DNA of 64,000 nucleotides from Daphnia carinata (GCF_022539665.2 NC_081333.1:11654971-11718970), one strand, 5' to 3'; positions 13,101-28,388 are shown, counted from the first letter of the stretch. The notes: generated by a model not told the origin, from the letters alone. Numbers and translations: made by a program.

Positions 13101-16100
13101 GACGGCCTGTTTGAAACACATGCGTAGACCGAGAACGCTACGCTTCTTCCTAGAAGTTTCGTTTTGCTTTTAGCCTATCTCATCGAAAACGACTACGTCG
13201 TGCAGAAATTCTTAATTTGGATGCCGCCCTCGGTAAAATTAATCTTGACAGCATTGTGACATTCTTTAAAAAAAAATTGGATTCCAAGCCTGGCGGAATT
13301 AATTGAATATTTAAAAGATTCTTACACACTCTTACTTCTGAAGTAGTGCCTCAACGTTTAATAACATTAATTTTATTTTTTTTTCTATACCTCCTCCTTT
13401 ATTGATTAAAACAAATTTTAAAAATGTTTAAACTAGTAAAGTTTGTCAAAAATTAGCCAAGTAAAACTTGCAAGCTTTTGCCGGTGCATCGCAAGTCGTT
13501 TAAGCTCCTTGTTTACAGCCCTTCGTTGAACGTTTATGATAAAAATGTTTTCTCAGTATTACCTAGTTTACCGTCACCGTTACGTTCGCGTAATATGTCT
13601 AATAGAATTTGCCATAGTACTACAGTTTCTACGTTTTTGAATGCTATCTTCTGATAGCCTAGTATTGCTGGTAACCGAGCCGAGGCTAACGTTACAGCGA
13701 GAAATCATTTTGTTTTCTTTAGCTCGATACGCTTAGGGGTGCCAGTTTCGGGTTTCACTGTCGGTTGTTATTCCCAATGTCGGAAATCGGAACGGATTCT
13801 TGTCACGAACTCACGTCCTGTAAAACGATAGAAAAGATTGTTTACCTGCCACTTTGGAGTCGTAGGCAACGCCAACACCACACACCTGGTTGTCACGGGC
13901 AGCTGACACTTCGCCGGCGCAGCGGGTACCATGGCTACAAGGAGAACCATCAACTGAGCATTAGTTTTATGTTGATAATCGTTCAACGCCACATATAGAT
14001 ACAGAATGAGCTCAGATGTTTTTTTCAAAGAGTTCACATGGATGACAGAGTTTCCACACAATAGATAAAAGGTACGCAGACGTCGGTCAATACAATTCGG
14101 TACAATTTTTAGCCGGGATGCAACCGGTATTGGTTGTAATCCTCTTGACTGAACTCGTTCTTGCGTGAAAGAGATGGAGGGCACCCCATAAAAAAACGAT
14201 CTCTATAGTCTACCTCAAGTTTAGTTTTGTAACAAAAACGGATGTGGAGGAACTGCTATGACGTCTTCCGATGCATTACATTAATGCCTTTTTTTCTTTT
14301 CCTGAAAAGAAGAATCGCTTTAAAACTTCTTTTTTTTTCACCCTCTTTGTCTGTCGTTTCGATTCCACTTTTAGTAACGTAAAGGTCTTCTCCGAATTTC
14401 AAGTTGAATAATTTGTTTAGTAAAGCTAAATCGACATTTTTGAGCTAGGTACTCCAAGATTGAAGAAAGGCATGCGATCGAAAGTTACGATGTGGGCGGA
14501 TGTACCGAGGCCAAAGTTAACTCTTTAATTTTGTGAAAAGTAAAAAGCAAAGAAAAGAGTCCTTGTTTGCTAAGTGTATATGCGGTGTGTTGCATGAACC
14601 CAATTCTATTAAACGCAATCGAGATTCTGGGCAGAACGTAAGGCCTTTTGTTTCTTTTGTAAACATTGGATAAGCGAATGGGATCGACGAAGGTCACAAT
14701 AAATCAACCCAACATGGCAAAGCAGGAGGTATACTGATGCATTTTCTCGATAGAAACTGCTAAGTGGATGGCTAGACCGGAAACCATTTACGGTTACCGC
14801 TTTGTATTCCTTCGTTCACGATTACGCAGTTCTTTGCACCCTAAGCACGATCGTTCTAGGATACGATTGAGTTGGCGAGCAACTTAAGTACGAAAACATT
14901 TTCTTTTCATTTCGTGAATTTGCTAAAGCCAATTGTTTGATTATTAAATTCCGGGATGTTGAAGGTAGTGAATTGAAACTTCTTTTTTTAACTAAAAGCG
15001 AATGTCAACAAGATCGTGCAAGCAAGACGCATCTATGATGGATTTTTATCTTGGGAGTCATTTGCGACGAAACCGTTACCAGCTGGGCGAAAAATCGATA
15101 GGGGGTGGGGTCTTGCGGTATTGCAATCACGAAGAATGAGTTTGATATTTCTCTTGTTACAGTGTAAGGTGGTATTGCATTCGATATATCGTAACACACA
15201 GACGATAATGATGGCTAGTGTATGAAAAGGCTGAAGTATACTATAGAAGATGAAAACTACAGGGGCAAATAACGGCAGCGGGAGTGCAATCACGATTGGT
15301 TGCTGTCAATAGATGTTTCCGGTTGGGTGACGCACGCAAGCCCCTCTCTACGGCAAAATGAATTCAAGGTGGAGTCTTGATATTACGAATGAAAATATAG
15401 TGAGGGCATCTTTATTGGTTGGGGATCTGCTTGTAACGCAAAGACAAACCGTTAATCGTAAAAAAATTACCTGTTGAACCAATCGTCGGTGTATCGCGGG
15501 TATGGAAACGGATCATTGCTGCTGAAATCGTAGCTGGCCTTTGCGTTCTATGATGGTAAATCGAATTCAAAGATTAAATATTTCATTAAAAATACGGCTG
15601 ATCGTAAAGTGGGACACTCACGTAATTGTTTCGCAGGTCGGGGTGCATGTAATCCACACCTACACGTTCGAAATGATCAAAGGAATTAATTATTCATTGT
15701 AAGGGATTAGGGGACATGCGCAAAATCTCTATTGTCGCACTGATTATTCAATTGATTTTCAGTTATGTGATCTTTTAGATTAGAAATAGCGACAGGCCCG
15801 GTGAACAGTAGAGCACAGTTAACTTTTACTTCGCTGGAGATGAATTTGTCCCCAAAGAGGAGATGTATTAAGGGACGTGAACGCCCTCCACCCATTTGCA
15901 TCGAGCTCGGCGATTGTTGCGTGCATTTCTCATAAGCTCTTCCTTTATTTCTCTCTTTTTTGAAAGGTCAAATGGTACTTATGTACTGTACACAGCTCCA
16001 CAAAAATTGAGAGAGGCACTTACCGTCATCCATAATAGCAGTTGTGACATTTTTGCCGGTAACTCCTTGAGCCCAAGCAGCTTCCACGTTCAAATCTAGA

Positions 16101-19100
16101 CGGGGTTTTCCTCCATTCTGTCCGGTATTTTTCTATTGGGATAAAACGAACAAAAAAAATCGCACTTTTAATCGTTTGGCTTAACCTTTTGTTTGTGGCT
16201 GTACGTAGAGAATTTGTGTGGATAGAAGACGACTGTTGACAAGAACGTCACGTTCAGCTTAAGGGGACATTGCAATTAGTATTCTCGACTTAAGAGGATA
16301 TCAAATACTGCATGGTCCAATTTGCGAGAAATCTAGAAAACTAGCGTGTACGTTCCAGTCATTAGTTGTGTAGTACTATCCTTGACAGCTGGAAAGCACG
16401 TACGCTATTCTATGTTCTCAGTTATTGTTATTTTTTTATAATGATGACTAGTATTTTATTCTTTGTCAAGAAGCTCGCATCGTGCAGATGACCTTTGTCC
16501 ATTCTGCGCAAAGCAGTTTCTCGTAGAGTTTGAATTTAAAAACTGAATTGTCTTTAAAATAACTAAGGCCTTTTTTTTTGTGAGTTACATGATCAAGCCG
16601 AATTGGCTCAACTAAGTTTTGATTATATCTCCACTTGACTGGCGTTTCGATATTCAACCGAGGTATTTCGTGAAGCGACATCCGTCCATGCGTAACGTGA
16701 GTGACTATGACGGGAAGCAATAAAGTCGCCGTCGGCTGTTTTTCTTTGAAAGCAGCAAACAAAATATTGGGGGGGGGGGGGGGGGTAAATTGGAGAATAC
16801 AAAAAAGAGACAGGAGGAAAACCTTGGAAATTTTGTTTGCAATCTTTTTAATAGGCGGATGGAACTGAAGTGTAGCGGAAGTCGAATATAATTGCGGTTG
16901 GATACTGCGCACTACGCTCCGCCTTCTCTATAGTAACATCCAAAAAAGTTTGGGTCTCTAATTGCACGAGCTGACAAGTCCTTGTATGTCTTTTCAGCCG
17001 GAAGGCGACAAGGAACTCGTCAATTCTGCTCTGTTGGTCGCCCAAGTTGAGCACTTTACTTTTTCACAACGCTCTTATTTCTCTCCCTTTTTTTTTCCTT
17101 TTAAATGTCAGCCGTATGTGACATGTGACATTCATCGTCTCTTATAAGCTTGGAGCGAATTTCTTTGCTAAATTTCAGGGAATGTTGAACAACTGCTGGT
17201 ATCGTTTCAGCTTCGTTTACAAATTAGGGTTTTTTAAAAAATAATCTTTTGAACTGAAGCTTCATCTTAGAACCCACGGCGACGCTTGATATTCGTTAAA
17301 GTTAACTGTAGAAAATATAGCCCTATCCTTTTTTTCAAAGTCGCGAGATGATTGCACATTAACTTGAAAAGTTCAGACATGGGAGGAGAGGGCGCGCCCT
17401 GTTTGATTGGAAATCCTATGATACGACGTCTTATCTCTGGATGCATAGGATATAACTTTTACAAACTGTTCAAACAGTAGAGAAATTATATGACAGGCAT
17501 GTTGCAGGGATTTTCGCCTTATTTCTTTAGTTTTGTGTGTTTCGTTCAAACTTGCCCGTCTGTTGCACCATGATACAAAACTACGGCCGTTCTGTTCCCT
17601 CCAACTCGCCCGGTCGATCAATATTGCGTCCCGTTTCTACTGCGCTGCCGTTCTATATATTCCCCATCGTGTGGAGATAGCGGGATTATATACATATAGC
17701 CTATAGCCAGGGAACGGATATGAGAATCCTTTTTTTTAGGGGGGGGGGACCGACAACCTAATTAGAAATGACGAGAAATGAACTCGTTGGTTGCTTAATT
17801 GCTCATTCTTGCTACTGAAGGCTATGGCGATGCGTGTTCATGACTTAAATGACCTGCCGACTTTATTCCATGAAGGGTAAATGTATTCCTTCCAAACTTG
17901 TCACAATGATCGACGTCCGACTCTTTTTGTTCAACAGAGAAAATGAATGTTTTCGTGATAGCGACAAGGGCAACATTGCCATTTAAACGATGGGGAACAA
18001 GAGTCGTGCAAATATCAACTTCATTAGCGTTGAAACCTTTTTCGCGTCGGTTATTCTTTCACTCTGCTCATTCTCCTCCCTTTGCACATCGTGTCACTTA
18101 AATGAACAGGATCCCCCCCCCCCCCCCCCCACTTTTACTTTTTTTTTTTTTTTAATTGAAGAGCGGTTTCTTATTGTCGAAAGCAATATCTACGCGGTAG
18201 CTTAATTGAGTAATAAAAAAAAATAAGGGAAAGAGGTGAAACCGTCTTCTTCTTTTTTGCGTGTGTGTTTGGGTTCCACTTACCAGATACCATTGAAATG
18301 CGAAATAGGGATCGGTTGGATCTTTGTGCTCCTTGGCTGCGGCTGCAATGGCTGCGGCGGGATCGATGGGCGTCGCTAGAGGTTTCTTGTAGCCCCGCTT
18401 GAACCGACGAAAACCGACTTGCTGTATGGCGGTGTGAATCTGAAAGAGAAAGAGTTTGTTTTGAAACTGAACAGAATTTTTACGTAGAAATATGTAACGA
18501 AATGAAGATCAAAGTAACTGAATTGTTTTTCAATTTTCAGTAGTGACACACCGATGACATTTGAGTCTTCGTTGTCTTGAAAAAAAAAAAGAAGGGTTGT
18601 TTTATTTTGTGTAATTTTATGACCTTTGCGCTGACGCTGTGTTGAAAGGTATTTTTCACGCGTGAAGATCCACAGTCTCTTACATGCTTGCAGCGATCGA
18701 TCATTCCCTTTGTGCTCGGAAATTTTCATTGAACTTAAAAAGCGAAGCCATGCATTTTACATGATACCTTGTGATTGAACTTCGATTCTCTCTTTTTCTA
18801 ATTTTTAATGCCAAAGATTGTCTGTGATACACGCTAAAATTGTCGTTTTCTTGACAACAAATGGCACGTCTACTCCCAAACGAAAACGTTGATTGTGAAA
18901 CGAAGAGATGAAAGCTAAATTCTATAACTGGGCCATATTTTTTTTTTAAAGCGAACGGTGGACTTTACCTGGTGAAGCTTTTCCGATCGGGAAATCACGC
19001 TATCTTTGAATGTGAATTAAAAAACAAAAATGGGATAAGTGACTTGGTTCGCGAACGGTGGTGATATCAAAGCATTCCAGTAAAAAGCAGGCTACACACC

Positions 19101-19628
19101 GAAAATGGCACGCGGAAAAATGTCCGTCATTTGGAACCGTGTAATGAAGACTCGATTTTGCCATTTTCCTGATATAAAACGAGGGAAAAATTCAACTTGA
19201 CGGGACAATTTGACAGCCGTGAATCGTCCAATCATGTTTGCCTCTTTAGTACACATATTGATCGAAATTGGTAGGGCCGGAGATGTTTACAAGTTCATTG
19301 AGATGGAGGATGAAAAAGGAAGGAGAAACTTAATAGGAGGGATGGTGAATTGGCTATACAGAGTTCGTTTTGAATACCAGCATACAGATTGTCAGTCTAA
19401 AGTCAAAATGTGTGAAATTGGAAAACCATTCAGCTGCATTTTATTCTTGGCATGTCTTTATATCAATGTTTTTCAATTTAAAAAACTTGTTCCGCGATTT
19501 TCAAAGAATTGATTCTCCTCATGGCATCCGTGCGGATGGACACAAGAAATCTTGACAAACAACCTCAATCTATATGCTGTAGATTTTGTATTCCGCGGTG
19601 GGATTCAAGACTTATAAAGCGCACATCC

Positions 19629-19666
<38 letters not shown>

Positions 19667-22600
19667 ATTGTCTAAAAATGAAGTTTGAATAGGCACGATC
19701 TGTGTTTCATTTGGCTTTATTACTTTCCGGCTTTGTGTCGATCTTTCCGATTGGGTATGCGAGAAATCAGCGGGCGAACTTACTAGCCCACGAGATAAAA
19801 ATGAAACAGGAAAGTAAAGGTGACAATTCGTTGAAACAGCTGTCACACGTGCAGTCGGTGTTGTAGAACATTGCGGTAACACAAGTAGGTCAGATACTTT
19901 TATTTTGTCTGTGCCAAGGCTTTGTCTTTGGCCTTGATGTCTAAAGTGTTGCAACAAAAAGAAGACTTGAAGTAGGTGAATGAAAATCTGTCGGACGAAT
20001 TTACCTTCACGAGAAAATACGCAAAGGGCAAGTCAAAGCAGCGGAGTAGAATTTAGATCAGATGATATTAGATGAGGAAAAGTGGACGGTTGCGTATACA
20101 CGAGTGCAGCTTATTTTTATTTCTTCCCTCTTCATATAAGCCCATTAAAGGTTAAATAGCTTTTCCATGCTACCTCGTCTTTCAATGTCGCCATTACTTA
20201 TCCACCCTCGCTATCTGTCGTCGACTATGCGAGCTAACGAAATCTTTCAATATGTCAATAGCAGCCCGAAAAGATGAATAGTTCCTCTTTGAACAATGTT
20301 AAGCCTGCGTTGGTTGATAATCAAGGCAAAACGAATGGTAATAGTTATGTCTATCATTCCTTTTTCGTTCTCTACATTGATCCTAAGCAATCTTGTTTAT
20401 AACTCCCGTCTTCAAGTAGTTCAAAGACTGTGCCACGGCGTTATGTTTAGAACTTTGTTCGTGTTTTTGTCTTAAAATTGAGAGCTGTATTGGAAAAAGT
20501 TTGATCGAGATTGATAGACATGGAAATAGTCTTATGCTGGAGTCTATATTCTCGTCTATAACAATAAGAAAAGACAGCGGCAACTTGTTGGATCGATAAA
20601 AAGCATCGAATTTTTTTTTTTCTTTTCCTCCCCTAAAAGCAAAGGTCGTGGTATTTATTCTTTGCCGATCTGATATTGACAAGCGAGCGTTAAAGTGTAA
20701 AATAAGTAGCAGAGGCGGGGAAAATGGGCGATCGAGTGCATTAAAAAAATGAAAGAAAGTCAAAGTGGTGAGATTGGGTGTAGAAATGGCATGCGGCGTA
20801 CTACTCACCAGTGGGTCGGCTTTGAGCTGGCGGGTGTGCAACACGCTGCGTTTGGTCCGCGCGTGCGGCAGAGCATGATGCACAAAGTGGTAATCGTGAT
20901 CGGAGCCGATAACCTGCAATGAAAGAAAAATGACGCAAAAAAGAAATAAATGAGCTTTTTTAAAAATCTAGACACTAAAAGAGTTTTAAAGAGAAATAAA
21001 AAAAAAACAATTTCGCGTATAGCCGATCGAGAAGAAAATGCGCCGCATTGTTCTTTTGTGACCGGAACGAACGAGTTGACATGGCCTCACAAGATTTTAA
21101 GTGCGTCGCTACAACTAAGGGCCGCTTCAGGAAGTACGGCTCTATTCTCTTTATTTGCTAAAGGGTGGACAACAGATGGGGGGGGGGGATAAAAGAAGAT
21201 TGATTGCAATAAGCAAGTATGAAAAGGTCGAACGCTAATAACGCCTTCGATCTGGCTTACCTCAATCGAGTTAATGTCACTGGTGAAATGTCCGCCAAGC
21301 AAAAAGTTACTCTCGCGCCATAACAAGAAAAGTTCTCTAATTACCGGCGCAGGGACATTGATTTTGTCTTGTCCGTTCTGTGCATTCCTTCTCTATTTAG
21401 TCTTTACATGGATCTATAAAGACCTAGGTTGTTTCTTACTAGAAAATCCGATGACTTTGCTATAGGCTTGTTGATTTATTAAAGACGAACAGAGTGCAGG
21501 CAGTCGTCATTCGGCATTCATGCATGTTCGACTTTTGACCGCCCACGGGAGCTTGCTTTACGTTAGTTAAGGGGGGCATGCGATCTGTCGGGTAGGCGGT
21601 TCCGCCTACGCGTGAAATAAAACATTTCGCTCCTGTTTATTTGAGTCGCGTTGTTCGCCTACTTCGCAAGTTACTGATTTTCAAAATTCAATCGAGATGT
21701 CTCGCTTCTATGTTATTGGTAACATTTTGAGGCCTTTAATCTTGAGACAATTCTCAGCTCTTAAGCTTCTCACGTTCCCGAAGGAAAATGTCATTTAATG
21801 GGGATTTACGCCGCCGGGTGACAAATTCCAATCATCAAAGATTGTGGAGGAGGTACGAATAGTGATAGCGAATGTAGCAGAGGACGAACAAATGGAGGTC
21901 AAGACACATTCGCTTAATTTATTTTCGTATCGAGTCTGGTGTGACCTGGTTACCAACGAGAGCAGAATGACTGATAGTTATCTAACCGAATTGCCTAGCG
22001 CTTTCAATTTAGTCCAGCCTCTTACGTCCAACCTATTTGTGTGTAGGCCTATAATGCCGCAGTTTATAAAAAGTTACAGTCGAGAGGTCAATGTTGTTTA
22101 TAGCCGTCAACAAATCAAGCAGACAGGCGACTATCCATCAGGTTATGTTCGCGGCGAACAGTGCGAGAAAACAGCACTTGACTGATAGATATAAGTATTT
22201 GAAAAATGGTTTACATTGTTTTTGTTTTTTAGTTTTTGTTCTGTCTTGTCTTCCCCTATCTTTCCCTCTTGTCCGCTCGTATCGATTCTTTCGACCGCGT
22301 TCAGTTTGTTTTTTTACGGCATATAGGCCTATATGTAGGCCCGGCTCTTGCGTGTCTGTTTCTTCTGTAAAAGCCACGGTTTGAAAACTTTCGCTGATGA
22401 GCTAGTTGTAACGAACTGGGAACATCTGCGCTATGACGTACGATAAATTCTCTTGTCTTTCAACAAGTAAGGTGTTGAAAAAATTAAAAACGAAAGTGAT
22501 TTCCACCTTTTCAACATATAAAAGAGATAACTGAAATTTTATATTTTTTTTTTCCGACTGTGATGTTGGGTACGAGGAATGAATCACGTACGTGATGGGA

Positions 22601-23656
22601 CGTTTTCATGTACTGGCTGCGTATGTAGCAGATAGTATTACCTATTATTATTTCCGAAGACTATCTCACTATACTCTATGACGTTTCCGCTGGCGTTTCT
22701 CTGCTTTTGCGTAACTGGATGCGGGAAATGAGTTATCGATTTGTCGGTGACGCGGTTCGATTTGGTATACCCTTATATTTACTTATCCATCAACCTTTTT
22801 TTTTTCCCTGTTGGTTGGATTTTATGTGTAAAAACAAAATGCTGAACTGAAAATGTGGGAAGTCGACAGTGGCCTCTGAAAACCGTTGAGGGTTTTTGGG
22901 GGTTTTTTTTTTGTTTTTTTTTTTAGCTATTTAGGCCAGGGATTCTTACGTATTTGCCACGGCAGATCTATAACATAGCCGGGTAGTAGGGTGCCTTAAC
23001 GCCACGAGAAAATGGCGTCGTGTTGGTGTGTTTCTCGCGTCTATTGCGCCGTTCACACTCTGATGGCCGCTCGTGGATCGATGCTGCAGGCGCGGGAAGC
23101 AGTATGAGAAGAAAAGATAAGAGAGCGGAAGAAGGGGAAGGCAGAGACGATGAGAAAATGGAGAGCAAAAAGAGGGGGGAGCGCGAGAGAACACGGATAG
23201 ATTTTGGGACAAGTTTTTGCAGAGAGAACTGAGGAGGAGGAGCCAACTAGCGATTTTGCTTTCAGGATCGATTCGTCGAAACACATTCAAACCTTTTCAT
23301 TCACAATTTCAAATTCGGCCATTTGCCAGCGACTATCTTGGACGGGCATCAATTGCAAATTTGCTCTACCACACAAAAAATATGAATATTTTTTTCTTTA
23401 CCGATCCCCAGTTTTCGAATCCATTACGGCGGGCGATCAAGTCGGCCTGCTGTCGATCCTGAACGCCGCGGAGCTTGACAAGGAACGAGTTGGTAAAGAC
23501 TTGCGGTAACGACGATCCGAACCGATTAGCGGCGGCCGGTGGTGCCGACGATGATGCAACAGCGACCAGGGCGACGGTCAAGCTGGCCAGCAGAACAGTG
23601 CAGACGGACAGACGCGACGTCCCGGCCTTGCAGGAGCGTGAAGCCGCTCTTAACAT
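10115..23656 (-). CDS. amon: Neuroendocrine convertase 2 (amontillado/PC2 proprotein convertase)
   Basis: PC2 cleaves prohormones and proneuropeptides after dibasic sites in secretory granules. Thirteen coding exons on the minus strand: 23656-23402, 20913-20809, 18439-18284, 16132-16024, 15659-15622, 15547-15471, 13934-13846, 12917-12529, 11464-11364, 11287-11054, 10962-10798, 10479-10362, 10288-10115; total 669 aa in perfect phase. Order: signal peptide, prodomain ending near two basic cleavage sites (HARTKR and RRFKR), subtilase domain with Asp (IMDDG, about 207), His (SHGTRCAG, about 248) and Ser ([13 protein letters not shown], about 423), then the P domain. The oxyanion position in WASGDGG is Asp (about 350), the PC2 hallmark; furin-type enzymes have Asn. 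The C-terminus [12 protein letters not shown] resembles insect amontillado. Exon 5 is only 38 bp. The introns hold long poly-G/C and poly-T runs and no other recognisable gene. Confidence 0.97.
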
Positions 23657-26600
23657 GGCCCGCGGATTAGAAACCTCGCGGACGTGTGGAATCCCACGCG
23701 TTTGATTTTCCTTTCCGTTTCTTTTGCAAACGAGCGATGATGATCGAAAATCAACTGATTTCTTCCTCAGTTTCGGGAACAAATTGATGGAATTTTGCAA
23801 ACCGATCGCTTCGTCTTCTAACCATCCGAATCTGGCGCCCAAAATCGACAAGGCAAAGACAAAATCGACGAGCGAAATGCAGTTGACCGAAGTTTAGTCA
23901 CTAAGACCACACGAATTTATGTCTGTTGTTGATTAGAAAAACAGCACGGACCTCGGATACCACCTCCCTTTCGTGGCACCGACGTTTCAGGTCCGTTCTG
24001 CTTGACTTGCTGTCTCTGACACAGCCGTATGGCACGCTGCGTTTCAACACACGAGCTCTCGGTCCAAGGGAGAAAAGGGAATGAAGCTTGCTACCCCGAC
24101 TGGCTTTTGGTTACTTAGGCTTTAGCGGGAAAGAGGGCGGAAACATGGGAGGGACTTGGTTGTTGGTCCCCTACACTGGATCCTCCTCTTCATCGTCAAA
24201 AACAGGACTTGCGCGTTCGTGTAGGCTGCCTTTCATTCGCAGATTCTTTATATTATTTCGGCTTCCTTTTGATTTAAAGAAAATAAAAGGGATACCATAA
24301 ACCAGGGACGGCTGAGAGAGCCCGTCCTGCCCCGCGAGACCATCCTTTGATAGAGGTTGGATAAAACCTCTGTGCCGACGACAAGGATCAATTATTGTAT
24401 TTGTGCTCAGCTGAATGCCTCAGTACTAGAATACAAGAGCAGTTGTATTAGACGAATTGCGCTTTGAATCACGCCAGGCCAGCAACTGCTGGATGTCCAT
24501 GAAATGGGCTGATTTCGGGAAATGGAGGATTTGAAAGCGGAACGGACGTTTGCATAATTAAGTATTGCATTGCGGGGACATTGGTGATAAGCTTTATTCA
24601 CTAGCGGGATTTACACGCTAACTCTCTCTCTTACTTATGTATACTTGCCCCTTAAACGGTTCTCTTATTTATTAGGTATGTGTATGGTTAATGATGGCCG
24701 TCGTCATGCACACACACACACACAAGTTCATTTCTGCCATCGATCGATGGCGGTCGATTGCGATCCGTCGATGCGACTATCTAATCGAAAAGACGCCCAT
24801 CGACCAACACAAATCGATGACTTATTTATACGTTCAGATGACATCTTCGTTCTGGTTATTGTTCTTCGTGTGCGTCACTCGATAAAAATAGTACAATTCA
24901 CATTTAGCTCTCGAATAATTGTCTCTTGTCCGCTTTTTGTTGTGCCCTCTTCCACGCAGCCGTTGCCTCTTTGTTTAGGCGTCGAATGTCATATTTCTGG
25001 CTATATAGAGCTTATTATCTGACTTATCCATCTATGGGCATCAACAGTGCGGCTGGGTAGAAAGTCATCAGGGAGTAACCGTCGTCATGACGAGGCCCCG
25101 CAAAATTATAGTGGCGCAGCAGCAGGCTCGTTCAGTTTGTCCTCCCACAGCGTCTGGCGTGAATACGAATCTCTGATGTCAATCTACTGCCAATGGGGAG
25201 CAAGACATCCCCCCTCCCACCATACGGGTGGATAATAAATACAGGACAAGAGAATCTGCTGCCCGCGTAAATATTTAATATACTGCAGCCCGTGTTATGT
25301 AGTCAAGGATGGCATTGTCGAAAACTTTTGTCGATGCGAGACTCGCATTATCGAACTCTAAAGCCACGTCAACTGTCAACTGACTTTTTTTTTCTTTCTG
25401 TAGCGACATGCGCTGGATGTTTTAAGGAAAAGAAGAGGAGGAAAGTTTAGGGAGTTTTCAAACTCAACTTTTTTTCTTTTTTTTTTTTTTTTTGCTGTGG
25501 AGATACAGAGCAAAGTGACACCGCACCTAAAGAGGTCCTATAACCGCCGAGTTCCAATTCTTTTCCTCTGGTGATAAAAGTTGGGCCTAAACATTTGCGA
25601 GATAGACGTCACCGTTGACGTCACGGCATTGATTTCTTACCCTCCCGCCTTCCTTAGTTGTCTCCTCCTCTTTACTTATCCGTTCCCAAGGTTTCCAACA
25701 CGCCTTAGTCGCACGTTAAGCTTAAGACTCCGTACATAGATAGAGGTACAGCTGCAAATCCAAATGAGGTGAGTTTTTTTTTTTTTTTTTTTTTTTTTAG
25801 ATAGAGGACACTTAATAGACATTTCACATACCGTTGATGTGGGAACGTTCCGTGTCGCCTCCTGTTGTGAATTTAATCAATTTTTTACCTTGAATTTTCA
25901 AAAAATTTGAAAAGAGAAACATTTGTTATCATTTCTTATTGTCTTCTTAAAATTAATTTTGAACAGGATTTTACAAAAACACTGCAAAAAAATTGTGTTT
26001 GACGTAGATGTTTTGTGGTGTTCCTAGTTGGGAACGACAGAAACTTTCTGTTATCTGTTAGATCAAGTAGAAACGGCCATTGAGTTATTTCTTTTAATAA
26101 TAGCTTATATTAATGTGTTTTCGTTGTAACACATACAAACATGTAGCACAATAGTGGAGGACTTCAAGTGCAATGTGTGGTGTGGCGGACACGCGCCGCA
26201 CAGCCGGAGTTGTGCAGCTGTGTGCCATCAATTTAGTGAACTAGGCTGTATACAATCAAGACCGTGCGATGCCGTTATCGATTTGTGGATGTATAGCCTT
26301 ATACAGCAATAGATTGGGCGATGTACCGCAATAACGCGCGGGTCCAAGTCGTCGTCTCACGCTCTATCCCCTATCTTCTTCACTCCATTATCGGCGGAGT
26401 GGGAAACACGCAGCACATAGACGTGCAACGTGAATGACGCTGAACAACAATGATTTATCGATATGGTGTGTGGCAGTAATTATATGTGGCCAGTCGCATT
26501 GAGGCAGCTCAGCTGTTTTGATAAAGACGCCTCCTGAGCCTATACTGCGTGCAGGCTCAAATAAAGAACAAAATGTTGTATAGAGTTGTCGTTATGACTA

Positions 26601-28388
26601 CAACAATAGGCTGCTTCTAATCAAATGTATTTGCTTGTTTATTCTTTCCTGGTTACCTTCCTTTGTGCCCACGCATGTATCGACTCGAATGTTTCCTACT
26701 TTCTCCCGTTTCACGTTTTTTTTTTTTTGTTCTTTTGAAACTTCGGAGAGTAAATTATTTGAAATTGAATTTACTTTTCGCAGATATAAAAATGAAGAAG
26801 TTCGTGCGTCAGACTGCGAAACGAAACAAAATTGTATATGCTTATGAGGTATGATGAATTAATGGCGTATCTTGGCCAGCCGTTTTTTTTTAAGTTGCAA
26901 AGGACGCATTAGAGAGGCAGAAGATGGGGAAAAAATCGACTTCTGGGTTGGTATGTAGCTTTTTTTTACGTCACAGAGATAATCGAATTTGTATGGGACG
27001 AGCGCATGCATGATTCACTTCTCCTTGTCCGCATTTTACAAAAAGAAGCGCAACGAAAAATGTCTGTAATGGAGATATAAATCCCTTAGTTCATTGAACG
27101 CGACTGGCTTCATCTTTCTGACTGGCAGCACTTTTTTTTTATTCCCCAGAAAAGATCCGCATCTTTTCAATGAAGAGGCCAAGTCATTCAATTCAATGAA
27201 AGCACAGCAAAAAATCGTTGAAATAATTAGGCTGTGCCTTGACAGACGTATAGGGCTTTATTGTAAATCTGTCATCGATCGAAACTCATCTTTCCTTACA
27301 ATTGGATGCTCTTTAAATGGGACTGTCATTTTTATTTTCTAGATAATGGTACTTGATCACAACAAATGAAGGACTTCAGACTTCGTTTTTAGTTCACTGT
27401 AAGACCAGGAAGTAAAATTGAATTGATAACAATCTTCAATAACCAGCTGTTCAACTTTCAGTCGACGTTTCAAAAATACCTCGTTAGGGAACTTTGACAT
27501 TTAGACTGCCCTTCCAGTTTAAAACAACAAATGTTCCGTTTCTGGGTTTGCAATCGATGTAACATCGTGAATTTTTTTTTTTTTTCTCCTTACTCTTCAA
27601 TTATTTTGAATGATAACCTTCTTAGAAGCGGGGTGGGTATAAGAATTCGCTGCAGTTTGGGACGTTTAGGCTGTCCAACATTCCAACATAATAAAAACCA
27701 CACAACGACTGAAGGGATCGCTCTCGCTTGAACGTAATTCGATTTGTACTTATAGTAATGCACTAAAACCCTCTGTAAGCGGATTTCAATGGTAAGACGA
27801 GCACAAAACTCTGAATGGGAATCTCGAGGCAAAGAAAAGGGAACGTATATAAAACTTTGCCACTTTCAATTGTGTTTAGAGAGAAAACAAAATTATTTCA
27901 TGCTCAAATCAAATGACTGTAACGTTCTCCCCCCCGCAAACAAAAAATTGCCCCATTTGATTAGTCTAGACAGGGAATACGGAAGAGATTATTTTCGCTT
28001 CTATCGATACGCATCATAAGAACATATGCCAGGCTGACACCAATATTTTTCATTATCTGGATGAGTACCGCGATCTACGTAACTCGGGGTAATGAAATAC
28101 ACCCAAACTATTGTGGTGATAGAATCCGTGTCACAACTAACTTTCCCTGTCAGTTCCTGAATCGATAGGCTACATTTTCCTATTCGTTTGCGTAACAAAA
28201 ACGTACGTTATTGTTCATCAAACAACCTATGGACTTCGAAATACGATAACAAATGGAAAAAAAAATAATCGATTGTACTTCCTTATCCACATACTTTATA
28301 GGATTCGTTGACACGACAGGAGCAAATACTTTGACGTGGTTTAACGCAATGACAATTCGAAATGATAAGCATCGCGAAACTGAGGTGA
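23657..28388. other. Gene-poor region upstream of amon
   Basis: Nearly 5 kb without a supportable coding exon on either strand. It must contain the amon 5'UTR and promoter. Visible simple sequence: a short CA repeat at about 24710-24723 and poly-T runs near 25480 and 25778. ORFs are short, lack codon structure and are not joined by convincing splice sites. I cannot name any regulatory element with confidence. Confidence 0.4.

Noticed and set aside
23020-23286. Overlapping Ser/Pro- and Arg-rich open frames in the first amon intron
   Set aside because: They arise from purine-rich sequence, overlap in several frames, and show no domain.
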